Shown here piece after piece: positions 17,068-25,130 of a DNA stretch of 64,000 nt. Numbering within the stretch: position 1 is the first letter of the stretch; each line of letters opens with the position of its first letter. A program made the position numbers and the translations under genes. The DNA lies in contig NZ_QWEG01000002.1 in NCBI RefSeq assembly GCF_003515685.1, positions 1 through 64,000 on the forward strand. Reading direction: 5' to 3'. The stretch is from Neobacillus notoginsengisoli. Lineage in GTDB: Bacteria; Bacillota; Bacilli; Bacillales; Cytobacillaceae. Under the pieces are notes generated by a model. It was not told the origin of the DNA. It saw nothing but the letters and a program-made list of their open reading frames with translations, and searched no databases.

Positions 17068-17973
17068 ATGGACTTCCACCAATTGTTTGTTTTTACGAAA
17101 GTCGTCGAGCATAAAAGTTTTTCAAAAGCAGCAGAGGATATTTTTTTAAGCCAATCAACCGTTTCATCCCATATCCAATCACTCGAAAAGATGCTGAATG
17201 TCAGTCTATTCGACCGGGTCGGAAGGGAAATTATACTTACGCCTTACGGGGAACGGCTCTACCAATGGGCGCAAAAACTTTTGCTTATGAAAGATGAGGC
17301 GCTTCTCGACCTGAACAAAGGGATGGCTGAGTTCCGCGGCATTATCCGTGTGGCGGCAAGCTCGGTTCCCGGCCAGTTCATCATGCCGAAAATGGTCAAA
17401 CAGTTTCGGAAGGAATACCCTGCGGCGGGCTTTAATATTTCTCAGTTTCCATCCAAAGCCGTAGCCGATAAAGTACTCAGCGGAACCGTCGATGTCGGGC
17501 TTCTTGGCGCAAAATACGAGAACGAAAAACTGGAGTATATCCCCCTATTGAAGGAGAGATTGGTGCTCGTCACCTCTAAAGAAATCGAGCTTAAAGGGCC
17601 AGTAAGCATCCATTCTGTTAAAAACTATCCCTTTGTCATGCGGCATTCTGACTCCGGAACGAATACAATGCTCGAACAATTACTTAAAAAAGCCGGCATT
17701 CAAAAAGACCAGTTGAATATCATTGCCTATACCGACTCCGGCCAAAGCCTGATCCAATTTGTCAGGCAGGACATTGGCATTTCAATCATGTCGGAAATAG
17801 CCGCCAGGGATTATGCTGAGCACAATATGGTGAACGTGTATGAAATTGACGGCTTTAACGATGAGCGCTATTTCTATCTCGTCTACAATGTGTTCAAGAC
17901 ACTCCCGCTCATTTCAAAACTTTTCGTTGACTTTGCTTCGAAAGAAGGTTTCACGTTCGGAAATGGCGAATAG
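17068..17973 (+). CDS. LysR-family transcriptional regulator
   Basis: 301 residues. N-terminal winged HTH (MDFHQLFVFTKVVEHKSFSK, then AAEDIFLSQSTVSSHIQSLEK) followed by a LysR effector-binding domain from about 90 (RVAASSVPGQFIMPKMVKQF). The sequence resembles the subgroup often annotated as selenium-metabolism-associated LysR regulators, though no selenium gene is adjacent. An RBS (AAAGGAGGA) precedes the ATG. The GNAT gene follows 36 nt downstream and may be co-transcribed. Confidence 0.9.
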   Translation: MDFHQLFVFTKVVEHKSFSKAAEDIFLSQSTVSSHIQSLEKMLNVSLFDRVGREIILTPYGERLYQWAQKLLLMKDEALLDLNKGMAEFRGIIRVAASSVPGQFIMPKMVKQFRKEYPAAGFNISQFPSKAVADKVLSGTVDVGLLGAKYENEKLEYIPLLKERLVLVTSKEIELKGPVSIHSVKNYPFVMRHSDSGTNTMLEQLLKKAGIQKDQLNIIAYTDSGQSLIQFVRQDIGISIMSEIAARDYAEHNMVNVYEIDGFNDERYFYLVYNVFKTLPLISKLFVDFASKEGFTFGNGE

Positions 17974-18008
17974 GTAATTGTCCAATTTTGCAAAAATGGA
18001 GGTTTTAT

Positions 18009-18830
18009 ATGCTGACAAGAAAGCAGCTTGAAGAAATAAAAGGATTGCAGGCCGTTTGTGAAGAAGCAGGCGGCTTCAAGCTAAAATTAAACTGGGATAT
18101 GCTCGCTTCACGCCCGCAAGGCAGGAAAGACGACTTTCTCCATTATGAAGAAGGAAGGCTGATTGGCTTCATTGGCCTATACGGCTTCGGGAATAAAGTC
18201 GAGCTGTGCGGGATGGTCGATCCTGCATTCCGCAGGAAAGGAATTTTCTCGCGGTTGCTGAATGAGGCGGTTGCGGTTGCGGAAAAACGCGGTGCCAGGC
18301 AGATTCTCCTTAACGCTCCGGCGGGATCCGAGTCAGCGAGGGCATTCTTGAATCATGTGCCGAACCGGTACTTTATGACGGAATACCAGATGAAGTGGAA
18401 TGGAACTTCTTCGCCCGCCAGTGAAGGGGTGACACTCCGCCCATCAACCGACGGCGACCATGAGCTTGAAGCCCGACTAGAAGTGGAATGCTTTGGCTTT
18501 ACGGAAGAAGAAGCCGATTCATTTAACAAGGAGTTAAGGGCTATTAGCAACGAGGACTTCTACATCATTGAATCGGAAGGGAAGCCTGTCGGGAAAATGC
18601 GGGTCGACCATCTGGATGGCGAGGCGTGGATTTACGGTTTTGCGGTACTTCCCCACTACCAGGGACGAGGGATTGGCAGGAAGGCACTCTCGGCTATCAT
18701 CGCTAAAGAAGACCAGAAAGGTTATCCGCTTTTCCTTGAAGTTGAAGCAAAGAATGCTCATGCGCTAAGGCTTTATGAGTCGGTCGGTTTTAAATCATAC
18801 CATGCCCAGGATTATTATGAATATATATAA
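18009..18830 (+). CDS. Tandem-GNAT acetyltransferase
   Basis: 273 residues from the ATG at 18009 (GGAGG at 17999-18003). Two GNAT folds: residues about 40-115 (GMVDPAFRRKGIFSRLLNEA) and about 140-273 (GFAVLPHYQGRGIGRKALSAI with the R/Q-x-x-G-x-G acetyl-CoA loop). The second domain has the better cofactor site. Substrate unknown. A TTTTGCAAAA copy lies just before the RBS in the gap after the LysR gene. Confidence 0.88.
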   Translation: MLTRKQLEEIKGLQAVCEEAGGFKLKLNWDMLASRPQGRKDDFLHYEEGRLIGFIGLYGFGNKVELCGMVDPAFRRKGIFSRLLNEAVAVAEKRGARQILLNAPAGSESARAFLNHVPNRYFMTEYQMKWNGTSSPASEGVTLRPSTDGDHELEARLEVECFGFTEEEADSFNKELRAISNEDFYIIESEGKPVGKMRVDHLDGEAWIYGFAVLPHYQGRGIGRKALSAIIAKEDQKGYPLFLEVEAKNAHALRLYESVGFKSYHAQDYYEYI

Positions 18831-18833
18831 CAA

Positions 18834-18990
18834 AAGCGCAAGCGCCTTGGTCATCGCCGTACAAACTGGAAGGGCTTCGACTGAGATAAAGGAATCACGA
18901 AGAGCGTTAGCGATTCGATGATGACTTATCGTAGGGAGGAGACCTGAAGTTTGCTAGGCGATAGGCGCTGAAGCTAGAGGAAGTCATGCT
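18834..18990. repeat. Intergenic hairpin-forming repeat element
   Basis: The ends pair: AGCGCAAGCGCC on the left with GGCGCTGAAGCT on the right. Inner GC-rich blocks contain GAAGAGCGTTAGCGATTCGA and AGGGAGGAGACCTGAAG. I recognise this general sequence as a dispersed non-coding repeat of Bacillaceae intergenic regions. It lies between convergent GNAT and TrmO genes. Confidence 0.6.
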
Positions 18991-19047
18991 TGATAAATGA
19001 GTTATCCAAAGTCACTAAATCTGTATTTTTCTAACAATAAGCAAATT

Positions 19048-19073
19048 AAGGCGGCCCTTTAAGACCGCCTTTT
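19048..19073. terminator. Terminator between GNAT and TrmO genes
   Basis: AAGGCGG/CCGCCTT stem with a T-tail on the plus strand, directly beyond the stop of the minus-strand TrmO gene. Confidence 0.75.
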
Positions 19074-19079
19074 CTGAGT

Positions 19080-19538
19080 CTATTTCCAATAGTCTTCCAT
19101 CAATTCAGTTGCCCACTGTGGCTGCTTGACTTCCTCTTTTGGCAAAAATTCTTTCATGACTGGTTTGATGTCAATAACCGGTGTCCCGTCGACGGCATCG
19201 AGACCTGCCACTGTAAGCTTTGTTCCATCCCGCTTTAGCAGTTTGACAATCGTGGCGCCGATTCGATTCGGCCGGTTTTTGCCGCGTTGGGCAAAAATCC
19301 CGGTTACCGGCCAGTCGGGGTTATTTCTCGGCCTTCTTGCACCAAATAGAATCTTATCATCAGGAGTCAGGTGGAACAGAAAGATGATTTCCAGATGGGA
19401 AAATTCTTCGATTCCTTCCAGACAGCTTCCATCGAGAATTTCATTCATCTCTATTTCAGAAATCACTTCACCCCAAAAGTCGTCCTCAACTTCCTTGCGG
19501 CTATTGCAAACCCTTCCGACCGGTTTAACAGTAAACAT
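19080..19538 (-). CDS. TrmO-family tRNA m6t6A37 methyltransferase (TsaA/YaeB domain)
   Basis: 152 residues forming the beta-barrel UPF0066/TrmO fold: FTVKPVGRVCNSRKEVEDDFW at the start, FSHLEIIFLFHLTPDD, and the hallmark IFAQRGKNRPNRIGATIVKLL (residues about 82-102). TrmO uses SAM to methylate N6 of t6A37 in ANN-reading tRNAs. It lacks the extra C-terminal domain of the E. coli enzyme, like many short homologues. Monocistronic. Confidence 0.88.
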   Translation of the reverse strand: MFTVKPVGRVCNSRKEVEDDFWGEVISEIEMNEILDGSCLEGIEEFSHLEIIFLFHLTPDDKILFGARRPRNNPDWPVTGIFAQRGKNRPNRIGATIVKLLKRDGTKLTVAGLDAVDGTPVIDIKPVMKEFLPKEEVKQPQWATELMEDYWK

Positions 19539-19605
19539 CCAGACTCCTCCGTTCAGGATTTATTAAAAACAGCTTTCCCATCTTTTTAGAATCCTAATGA
19601 AACGA

Positions 19606-20444
19606 CTAATGGATTTGGCTTTCGAACAGAGCGTTGCGCTGATTGAACTTTGTTATGACTTTCAGCAAAACAGCATTGGCAGCGAGCAACAAGACTCCTA
19701 TCATTACAAGGATTAATGGGCTTAGGAAAAACAACCCGGTAGCTTGGCTAATCAATATGCCGACGACTGGCAGAACGAGAAGTCCGCCAAACTGCGCTTC
19801 CTGGAACGTTTTTACCTTTGCCGAAACTAGGACATTTAGGATGATCGTAAATAAAACGAGTGCTGGAGTGACCAAAAAATGAGCAATAGCCAGACACTTT
19901 TCACAAACAGCAGCTCTCCAAAATACGGATATGCAATGATATTTATGACAATCAGATCCAGAAGGTAGACTGCGATGGTAATTCCCAGTGCCGGAATCAG
20001 TGAAGCAAGTACCTTGCCTATGAATAAGTCCGTAATTGAGATTGGTGCGAACAGCAGGGTCTCAAGTGTTTTCCGCTCCTTTTCTCCTACAAAACTATTA
20101 GAGGCCGTTACGAGCGAGTTGATAATCACGACAATCAGGAAAAAGGGAATCATCATGAATGACATGAAAAAGTACACGAACTTTGTTCCGAGATCCGGCA
20201 GTGATGCTAGTTTTTCTCCCATCTCCTCATCAGGGAACTTTTCGATGAATGCCTGGATTGGTTTTTCAATGTCCTGGGCCTCCCCGGCGAGCATATTCGT
20301 ATGCAAGCCGAGTACAGCAAACACTGATGGAAGAACCGTACAAATTAGTACTGCAATAATGACCATCGGGACCCATACCTTTTTGGATGAAAAAGTCGCC
20401 TTTAAATCCTTCCAGGCAATCGCCATGATAATCGACTTATTCAT
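19606..20444 (-). pseudogene. ABC-2 type permease, frameshifted
   Basis: The first frame (20444 to about 19880) has an ABC-2 permease N-terminus (IAWKDLKATFSSKKVWVPM), an extracytoplasmic loop and four helices, with NSLVTASNSFVGEKERKTLETLL typical of NatB-type permeases. It then runs into a frame ending at a stop near 19836. The second frame continues the protein as FLVTPALVLFTIILNVLVSA to 19606. The frames join at a run of six A residues (19874-19879); one more base would restore LLLIFLVTP. The partner ATPase is disrupted, so loss of selection is plausible; a sequencing error is the alternative. Confidence 0.75.
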
Positions 20445-20469
20445 CCGAATCATCCCCTTTTATTTTAAA

Positions 20470-20777
20470 GTCAACTACCCCTACTGAGATAAAGCACTTC
20501 AGTGGGGGCTTGAGTTTGAAGTCTAGGTCTTCTCGTCTATTGCTAGACAGTTTGACGCTCTAGAATTCATGCCACCTTACGGTGACACCCCAAGAGATTT
20601 TTAGGTCGGTACTGGTGACGAACGGTCGTTTTCCCACTTGCACTCTCCCTCGCGAAGAGTTAAAGTTCCCCATATGAATACGGCGAAGTCATAGCCTTAC
20701 GAACTATGTACTACAAGCCCCGACACAAATGTGTCGAATACACTTGGATGGTTGACACACCCAATATATGCCATGCA
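20470..20777 (-). ncRNA. Right-end region expected to encode the TnpB guide RNA (omega/reRNA)
   Basis: About 300 nt lie between the tnpB stop and the element's right end, the position of the omega RNA in IS605 elements. It has several GC-rich palindromes, and its terminal hairpin (20478-20508) pairs CCCCTACTGA with TCAGTGGGGG. The guide would be read from flanking DNA beginning TTTAAAATAAAAGGGG. No experimental evidence; position and structure only. Confidence 0.55.
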
Positions 20778-22121
20778 CTAGGCAACAGCTTTACGTTTTT
20801 GTACTTTCAACAGAATTGGCGTTTTAACTTTGAGCCTTTCATCCAATTCCGCCACTTTTGATTTTCTTAATGTATTTAATGCTCCATTAATATCGGCATG
20901 AATACATTGACCTGTTTTACTTTGATATAGACCGCGAGTTATGCGTTTACCATTGAAATGATAGGTCTTTTTATCACCTTTTGACCAAACAGGAATCTCG
21001 TCTCGTTCTAGAAAACTAGCCTTAGATGTATAACTTTCCTCCTGTTTTACAAAACGAATGCCTTCTTTGGAACATTTGTTTTCAATGGCGGAAATCAGTC
21101 TTGCGAAAGGAATTTGTACAAAGTGTTGGTTGTTCTTTTTGCCCATATCAGATTCTTGCTTCCAACCGACATTGTAACCGACAACGAAGGTGTCGATCCC
21201 TAATTCTTTTCCCTTTTTGAAAAGCAAACCTACGGCTTGCGAGATATACCCTTTTATTTGCCGTTCACGTTTCATCCAAAGCTTCGCTTGATTATTTGTA
21301 ACGACACGTTTTGAAATCCCATTCTCTCTATTTTTTTCTTGGAGTTTGCTGAGTTCTTTATTGAAATACCGATTTAGCGATTTTAAAGCTAAACCGTCAA
21401 GTAAAAACGTTTCCCCATTATTTGTTGCACAACTCATAAGAACATCTACACCTAAATCGATACTTAAAGCGTTTTTAGTTGTCGTGGGTTGTTTCTTCAT
21501 TTGAGCTACTTGCACCTCATACGTGTAATGTACCTCAAAGAACCGACCTTTTTGCTTTGGTACAATTTCGATATAGGTAATCTTTTTGTTCAACAAATTC
21601 TTAGGCATACGAATTTTTATGGAACCAAATTTCTTTTTGAAGTTTGTATTCATCGGAATAGTCCAGTATCCGTTTTTATCTACCTTTGGTATTTGGTAAA
21701 TTTCGATCACACGTTTCGCTTCTTTATGTAGATATTTTGGAAACTTCGGACGACCTGTAAACTTTTCAGGATTATCTTTCCAAGATTTGAGCGATTTAAA
21801 AAAGCTATTCACCTCTTCTAGTAACGAACGGCGAATGGCTTGAACAGAATTAGACTGAGCACCCCAATAGTTAACATCTGCTTGCATTGCTTCATCAATT
21901 TCCTTGGTGGTGGCATTTCTATTATTTTCGCGAAAGCTTTTCTTAATTGTGTAAAGACCAACATTTCGCAGCGCTTTCGTGCTGTGCGTCATCCTTTTTA
22001 GTATTTTGAACTCTTTAGCTGTAAGGCTTTTTCCTCCGAGATTTTGAACCTGAGTGAAACGTTGAATATTTTCCGTTTTCTTTTTCTTACGAAGTACCTT
22101 AACTGGCTTTTTCCGAAGCAT
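20778..22121 (-). CDS. tnpB: RNA-guided endonuclease TnpB (IS605 OrfB family)
   Basis: 447 residues from the ATG at 22121 (AGGTGG upstream; a GTG 12 nt earlier is possible). The N-terminal OrfB/wedge region precedes a RuvC domain with all three acidic residues: Asp222 (SIDLGVDVLMS), Glu361/362 (KQEESYTSKASF) and Asp410 (HADINGALN). The cysteine pairs of the usual TnpB zinc finger are missing; KASFLERDEIPVWSKGDKK and a Tyr/Arg/His-rich insert occupy that site. TnpB cleaves TAM-flanked DNA guided by omega RNA, promoting element retention. The gene looks intact. Confidence 0.9.
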   Translation of the reverse strand: MLRKKPVKVLRKKKKTENIQRFTQVQNLGGKSLTAKEFKILKRMTHSTKALRNVGLYTIKKSFRENNRNATTKEIDEAMQADVNYWGAQSNSVQAIRRSLLEEVNSFFKSLKSWKDNPEKFTGRPKFPKYLHKEAKRVIEIYQIPKVDKNGYWTIPMNTNFKKKFGSIKIRMPKNLLNKKITYIEIVPKQKGRFFEVHYTYEVQVAQMKKQPTTTKNALSIDLGVDVLMSCATNNGETFLLDGLALKSLNRYFNKELSKLQEKNRENGISKRVVTNNQAKLWMKRERQIKGYISQAVGLLFKKGKELGIDTFVVGYNVGWKQESDMGKKNNQHFVQIPFARLISAIENKCSKEGIRFVKQEESYTSKASFLERDEIPVWSKGDKKTYHFNGKRITRGLYQSKTGQCIHADINGALNTLRKSKVAELDERLKVKTPILLKVQKRKAVA

Positions 22122-22258
22122 TGTTTTCACCACCTTTTTTCTTCAGTTCATTTAAAACTTCTATATACTATTATAATATATAACTAAAAAATAGGCGAAT
22201 GTTTGTTCGTATTAAAGTGAAAAAATTTGAATTTATTAGGAAACTTCAGCCTGACGGC

Positions 22259-22420
22259 ATCAATAACGCCATTTAATAACCGCAGCATTATCGTCTTCCC
22301 TGCACCATTCGGACCAAGAAGGCCTATGACACTTCCCGCCTTCACAGAAAACGAAATATCATGCAAAATCGTTTTTCCAGCAATCACCTTTGAAACGTTT
22401 TCCACCCGGATTATCTCCAT
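22259..22420 (-). pseudogene. ABC transporter ATPase, truncated N-terminal fragment
   Basis: The first 54 codons encode MEIIRVENVSKVIAGKTILH, the Walker A GLLGPNGAGKT and MLRLLNGVID. The frame then enters the TnpB element exactly after TTGAT. The Q-loop, signature, Walker B and H-loop are all absent from the window. Beyond the element's right end (20469-20437) a matching frame reads FKIKGDDSDE-stop and overlaps the permease ATG, as expected for the original C-terminus. About 170-200 codons therefore appear deleted. This was a NatA-like exporter ATPase. Confidence 0.8.
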
Positions 22421-22442
22421 CCATTCTCCCCCAGTATTAAAT

Positions 22443-23060
22443 CTATTTGATATTTTGATTAGTTTTTGATTTTGCTCTTTTTATCCCTGCAAAAGCCACT
22501 GTACCAGCCAAAAGGATAAACACAATCGGAAGTAAATATGGACCGATGCCAGTGACGACTTTCTTTTCTTCCAGTTTTACTGGTTTAACAGGGATCGTTG
22601 TCCCGGTAAGTTCCTGTGTTTTCAGATAGTCTCCAAAAAACTTTAGTCGCTCGGAGTCTTCTGAATATACGTTACCGTTTTTCAGTTGAATCATTCCGTT
22701 TGGACCGCCGACAGGCACCAGATACTCCTGCTTGCCTTCCTCAAGAAAGAGGAGAAAAGATCCACCCTGTTGCTGAAACTCTTTTGCCCAGCTGACATCA
22801 AACATGTCAATACCGACTAGCATGGTGGCTTTTATATCATCGCCTTTATAAGCCTTTTGGACAATGAAGTTATAGCCATTATTTAAGGGTGGCTCTCCTT
22901 TTACAGGCTCACCGGAAAAATCATACTTTCCAACAATAACAATTTCAGCCCTGTCGGCCACTTCCTGCGGGCTGAGCCTTACCCAGCTCGTGGCATTCAC
23001 AGCTAGCCCAAAAGAAAAAAAGATAACACAAAGTAGAATGAAAGTTTTATCAAATTTCAT
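22443..23060 (-). CDS. Exported, C-terminally membrane-anchored protein of unknown function
   Basis: 205 residues from the ATG at 23060 (GGGGAG upstream). The signal peptide is about 1-24 (FILLCVIFFSFGLAVNATSW). The extracellular domain contains AEIVIVGKYDFSGEP and GSFLLFLEEGKQEYLVPVGG. A C-terminal helix (PYLLPIVFILLAGTVAFAGI) and basic tail follow. No family recognised. It lies 22 nt upstream of the ruined ABC ATPase on the same strand, so it was probably the first gene of that exporter operon. Confidence 0.72.
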   Translation of the reverse strand: MKFDKTFILLCVIFFSFGLAVNATSWVRLSPQEVADRAEIVIVGKYDFSGEPVKGEPPLNNGYNFIVQKAYKGDDIKATMLVGIDMFDVSWAKEFQQQGGSFLLFLEEGKQEYLVPVGGPNGMIQLKNGNVYSEDSERLKFFGDYLKTQELTGTTIPVKPVKLEEKKVVTGIGPYLLPIVFILLAGTVAFAGIKRAKSKTNQNIK

Positions 23061-23238
23061 CGGCACACTCCCCAACTGTTTAAGCCGCTAAAAGCCGCGG
23101 GTCACTTCCATTTTATTACCTTATTTCCATATCTGGCAATCTTTAATTAAAAGGAATTTCTATGGAAGGTTAGGGAAAAATTTCACTTTAATTTCCTTTG
23201 ATAATATGATATATTACTTTTGCCGTTTTTTTATTTTT

Positions 23239-23322
23239 GCGGGTGTGGCGGAATCGGCAGACGCGCTAGATTCAGGTTCTAGTGGGGGCAACCCCGTGGA
23301 GGTTCAAGTCCTCTCATCCGCA
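23239..23322 (+). tRNA. tRNA-Leu (CAG)
   Basis: 84-nt class II tRNA: acceptor GCGGGTG/CATCCGC, anticodon stem CTAGA/TCTAG with loop TTCAGGT (anticodon CAG), a variable arm, and T arm GGAGG-TTCAAGT-CCTCT. CCA is not encoded. It decodes CUG. First of a three-tRNA cluster. Confidence 0.92.
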
Positions 23323-23341
23323 TTCAAATCTTATTTTATTT

Positions 23342-23415
23342 GCGGGTGTAGTTTAATGGTAGAATTCCAGCTTCCCAAGCTGACGGCGGGGGTTCGATTC
23401 CCCTCACCCGCTCCA
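23342..23415 (+). tRNA. tRNA-Gly (CCC)
   Basis: Acceptor GCGGGTG/CACCCGC, anticodon arm CAGC-TTCCCAA-GCTG (anticodon CCC; the outermost fifth pair is C-A), T arm GGGGG-TTCGATT-CCCCT. The encoded CCA ends at 23415. It decodes GGG. Confidence 0.9.
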
Positions 23416-23422
23416 ATTTCGT

Positions 23423-23510
23423 GGAGAAGTACCCAAGTGGTTCAAGGGGGCGCACTCGAAATGCGCTAGGGCGGGCAACCGTCGCGTGAGTTCGAATCTC
23501 ATCTTCTCCT
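23423..23510 (+). tRNA. tRNA-Ser (CGA)
   Basis: 88-nt class II tRNA: acceptor GGAGAAG/CTTCTCC, anticodon arm GCGCA-CTCGAAA-TGCGC (anticodon CGA), a long variable arm, and T arm GTGAG-TTCGAAT-CTCAT. CCA is not encoded and position 73 reads T rather than the G usual in bacterial tRNA-Ser. It decodes UCG. Confidence 0.88.
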
Positions 23511-23517
23511 TACCCGA

Positions 23518-23554
23518 AAAACATGCAGGCAGGTTGCCTGTATGTTTTGTTTTT
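23518..23554 (+). terminator. Terminator of the tRNA cluster
   Basis: AAACATGCAGGCA/TGCCTGTATGTTT stem followed by T-rich sequence. Confidence 0.8.
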
Positions 23555-23563
23555 GAATATGAA

Positions 23564-23597
23564 AACAGGACCGGCGCATGCCGATCCTGTTTTTTTG
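23564..23597. terminator. Terminator downstream of dps
   Basis: AACAGGACCGGC/GCCGATCCTGTT stem with T-runs on both strands. It lies just past the dps stop on the minus strand. Confidence 0.8.
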
Positions 23598-23606
23598 TTA
23601 CTCATA

Positions 23607-24047
23607 TTATTTCCCTAGGTAAGAGTTCAGCATCCAGACATGCTTTTCAAGACTTGCGTGGATGGCCAACAACATGTCGCCCGTTGTTTCGTCGCCGGTT
23701 TCAGTGGCAAGATCCATTCCTTCCTTTAGCTCTCCAATGAGAGTTGAAAAATCGTCCACGATGGATTTCACCATTTCATTGGCGCTTTCACCGCCATCCG
23801 CTTCTTTGACAGATGCCTTTTCCAGGCCTTCCTTCATCGTTGCTACAGGCTTGTCCCCAAGGGCAAGAAGCCTTTCAGCAAGTTCATCAATGTGGATTGC
23901 TGCTTCATTGTACAACTCTTCGAATTTGGCATGGAGGGTAAAAAACTCCGGCCCAGTTACATACCAATGGTAGTTGTGAAGCTTAATAAATAAAACACTC
24001 CAGTTTGCTACTTGTTTGTTGACAACTGTTGTTAAATTTCCGCTCAT
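23607..24047 (-). CDS. dps: Dps-family ferritin-like DNA-protection protein
   Basis: 146 residues forming a four-helix bundle. The inter-subunit ferroxidase ligands are present as His27 (NYHWYVTG), His39, Glu43, Asp54 and Glu58 ([10 protein letters not shown]), matching Dps spacing. Dps dodecamers oxidise Fe2+ with H2O2, store iron and shield DNA in stress or stationary phase. An RBS (AGGAGGAAT) precedes the ATG. A TATAAT lies about 55 nt upstream; no clear PerR box is seen here, unlike the nearby catalase gene. Confidence 0.93.
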   Translation of the reverse strand: MSGNLTTVVNKQVANWSVLFIKLHNYHWYVTGPEFFTLHAKFEELYNEAAIHIDELAERLLALGDKPVATMKEGLEKASVKEADGGESANEMVKSIVDDFSTLIGELKEGMDLATETGDETTGDMLLAIHASLEKHVWMLNSYLGK

Positions 24048-24298
24048 TTAGATTCCTCCTATGTCTTATCTTTCCATCCTCTATTATAGAACCAACATTT
24101 TTGTAAAACGAATGTTAAGGGGTGGGTTCACAAAAATGTCGGAATCACCCGCTGTTAATATACCCCTTTCATGGCCTTTCAATCATGTTTAGATGTGTGC
24201 AGGACATTTAAGAAAAAATAAACTGAACTTTTCAATAGCATTACTGCTGCCTCTCTCACTTAGCTCAACAAAAACATCTCAGTTTAAAAATATTTCAA

Positions 24299-24327
24299 TT
24301 GACAAAGTGTTCGCCAGCTTTTATAAT
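24299..24327 (+). promoter_or_regulatory. Consensus sigma-A promoter of the yceI-like gene
   Basis: TTGACA (24299-24304), a 17-nt spacer and TATAAT (24322-24327). It is a perfect consensus match about 70 nt upstream of the ATG, implying strong constitutive expression unless repressed. The rest of the 24048-24394 gap shows nothing else I can support. Confidence 0.85.
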
Positions 24328-24394
24328 TTACCTTGAAGTTGATTATCTCAAGCTAAAAATACTTTAGGGGAAAACAAATTAGGAGGAATTTGAA

Positions 24395-24928
24395 ATGGCA
24401 AAAACAAAATGGGCAATTGATCCTGTACACAGCAGTGTTGACTTTTCAGTAAGGCATATGATGATCGCGAATGTTAAGGGTACTTTCCAGAGTTTTGACG
24501 CGACAGTGGTTGCAGATCCATCTGATTTGACCAATGCTGAAATTTCATTTACTATCGATGCGGCAAGTATTGACACCCGCAATGAAGACAGGGACAATCA
24601 TCTCCGTTCCGCTGACTTCTTTGATGCCGAGCAACATCCAAAGATCACTTTCAACGCTACCGACATCAAAAAAACGGATGAAGGCGAGTATGACGTGACT
24701 GGTGGCCTTACAATCCGCGGCGTTACACGTCCGCAAACCTTCGTTGTTGTTTATGAAGGCAGCGGCAAAGATCCTTGGGGCAATGAAAAGGCTGGTTTCA
24801 GTGGAACCGGTTCAATCAACCGTGCTGACTACGGTCTAACCTGGAATGCTGCACTTGAAACCGGCGGCGTTCTTGTCGGTGACAAAATTAAAATATCATT
24901 TGAAATCCAGGCAGCAAAAGCAGAATAA
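24395..24928 (+). CDS. YceI-family lipocalin-like protein
   Basis: 177 residues with no signal peptide. The YceI fold is evident: WAIDPVHSSVDFSVRHMMIANVKG at the start, DNHLRSADFFDAEQHPKITF (residues about 67-86) and GLTIRGVTRPQTFVV. YceI proteins bind isoprenoid-like ligands in a beta-barrel; bacterial roles include stress responses. An RBS (TAGGAGGAA) precedes the ATG. Monocistronic with a consensus promoter and terminator. Confidence 0.92.
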   Translation: MAKTKWAIDPVHSSVDFSVRHMMIANVKGTFQSFDATVVADPSDLTNAEISFTIDAASIDTRNEDRDNHLRSADFFDAEQHPKITFNATDIKKTDEGEYDVTGGLTIRGVTRPQTFVVVYEGSGKDPWGNEKAGFSGTGSINRADYGLTWNAALETGGVLVGDKIKISFEIQAAKAE

Positions 24929-24939
24929 GTTTCAATTTG

Positions 24940-24973
24940 AAAAAGTGTGGGCAAATCGCCTGCACTTTTTTTT
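24940..24973 (+). terminator. Terminator of the yceI-like gene
   Basis: AAAAGTG-TG-GGC/GCC-TG-CACTTTT stem with a long T-tail. Confidence 0.82.
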
Positions 24974-25130
24974 GCTATAAACAGTGACAATCCTCCAGAA
25001 AGGGATAAAACTGGTTCAAAAGGCATATTTTCTTTATTTTGCTCTGGATTATTCACCTTTGTTTGTTAAACTTAATGAAAGGGGTAGTAAAAATAAAGAA
25101 AAAGGTTTTTCAGTCGGAGGAAAGGACAAA

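Larger units (their letters stand above)
20470..22258 (-). mobile_element. IS200/IS605-superfamily TnpB-only element (IS1341-like organisation)
   Basis: The 1,789-bp element carries tnpB without tnpA. On the minus strand its left end directly follows TTGAT (22263-22259) and its right end finishes with TTGAC (20474-20470). These are, as I recall, the left target/TAM and right cleavage motifs of ISDra2-type elements. A subterminal right-end hairpin is present. The left flank is the N-terminal part of an ABC ATPase gene; the right flank is the start of the adjacent permease gene. Confidence 0.82.
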
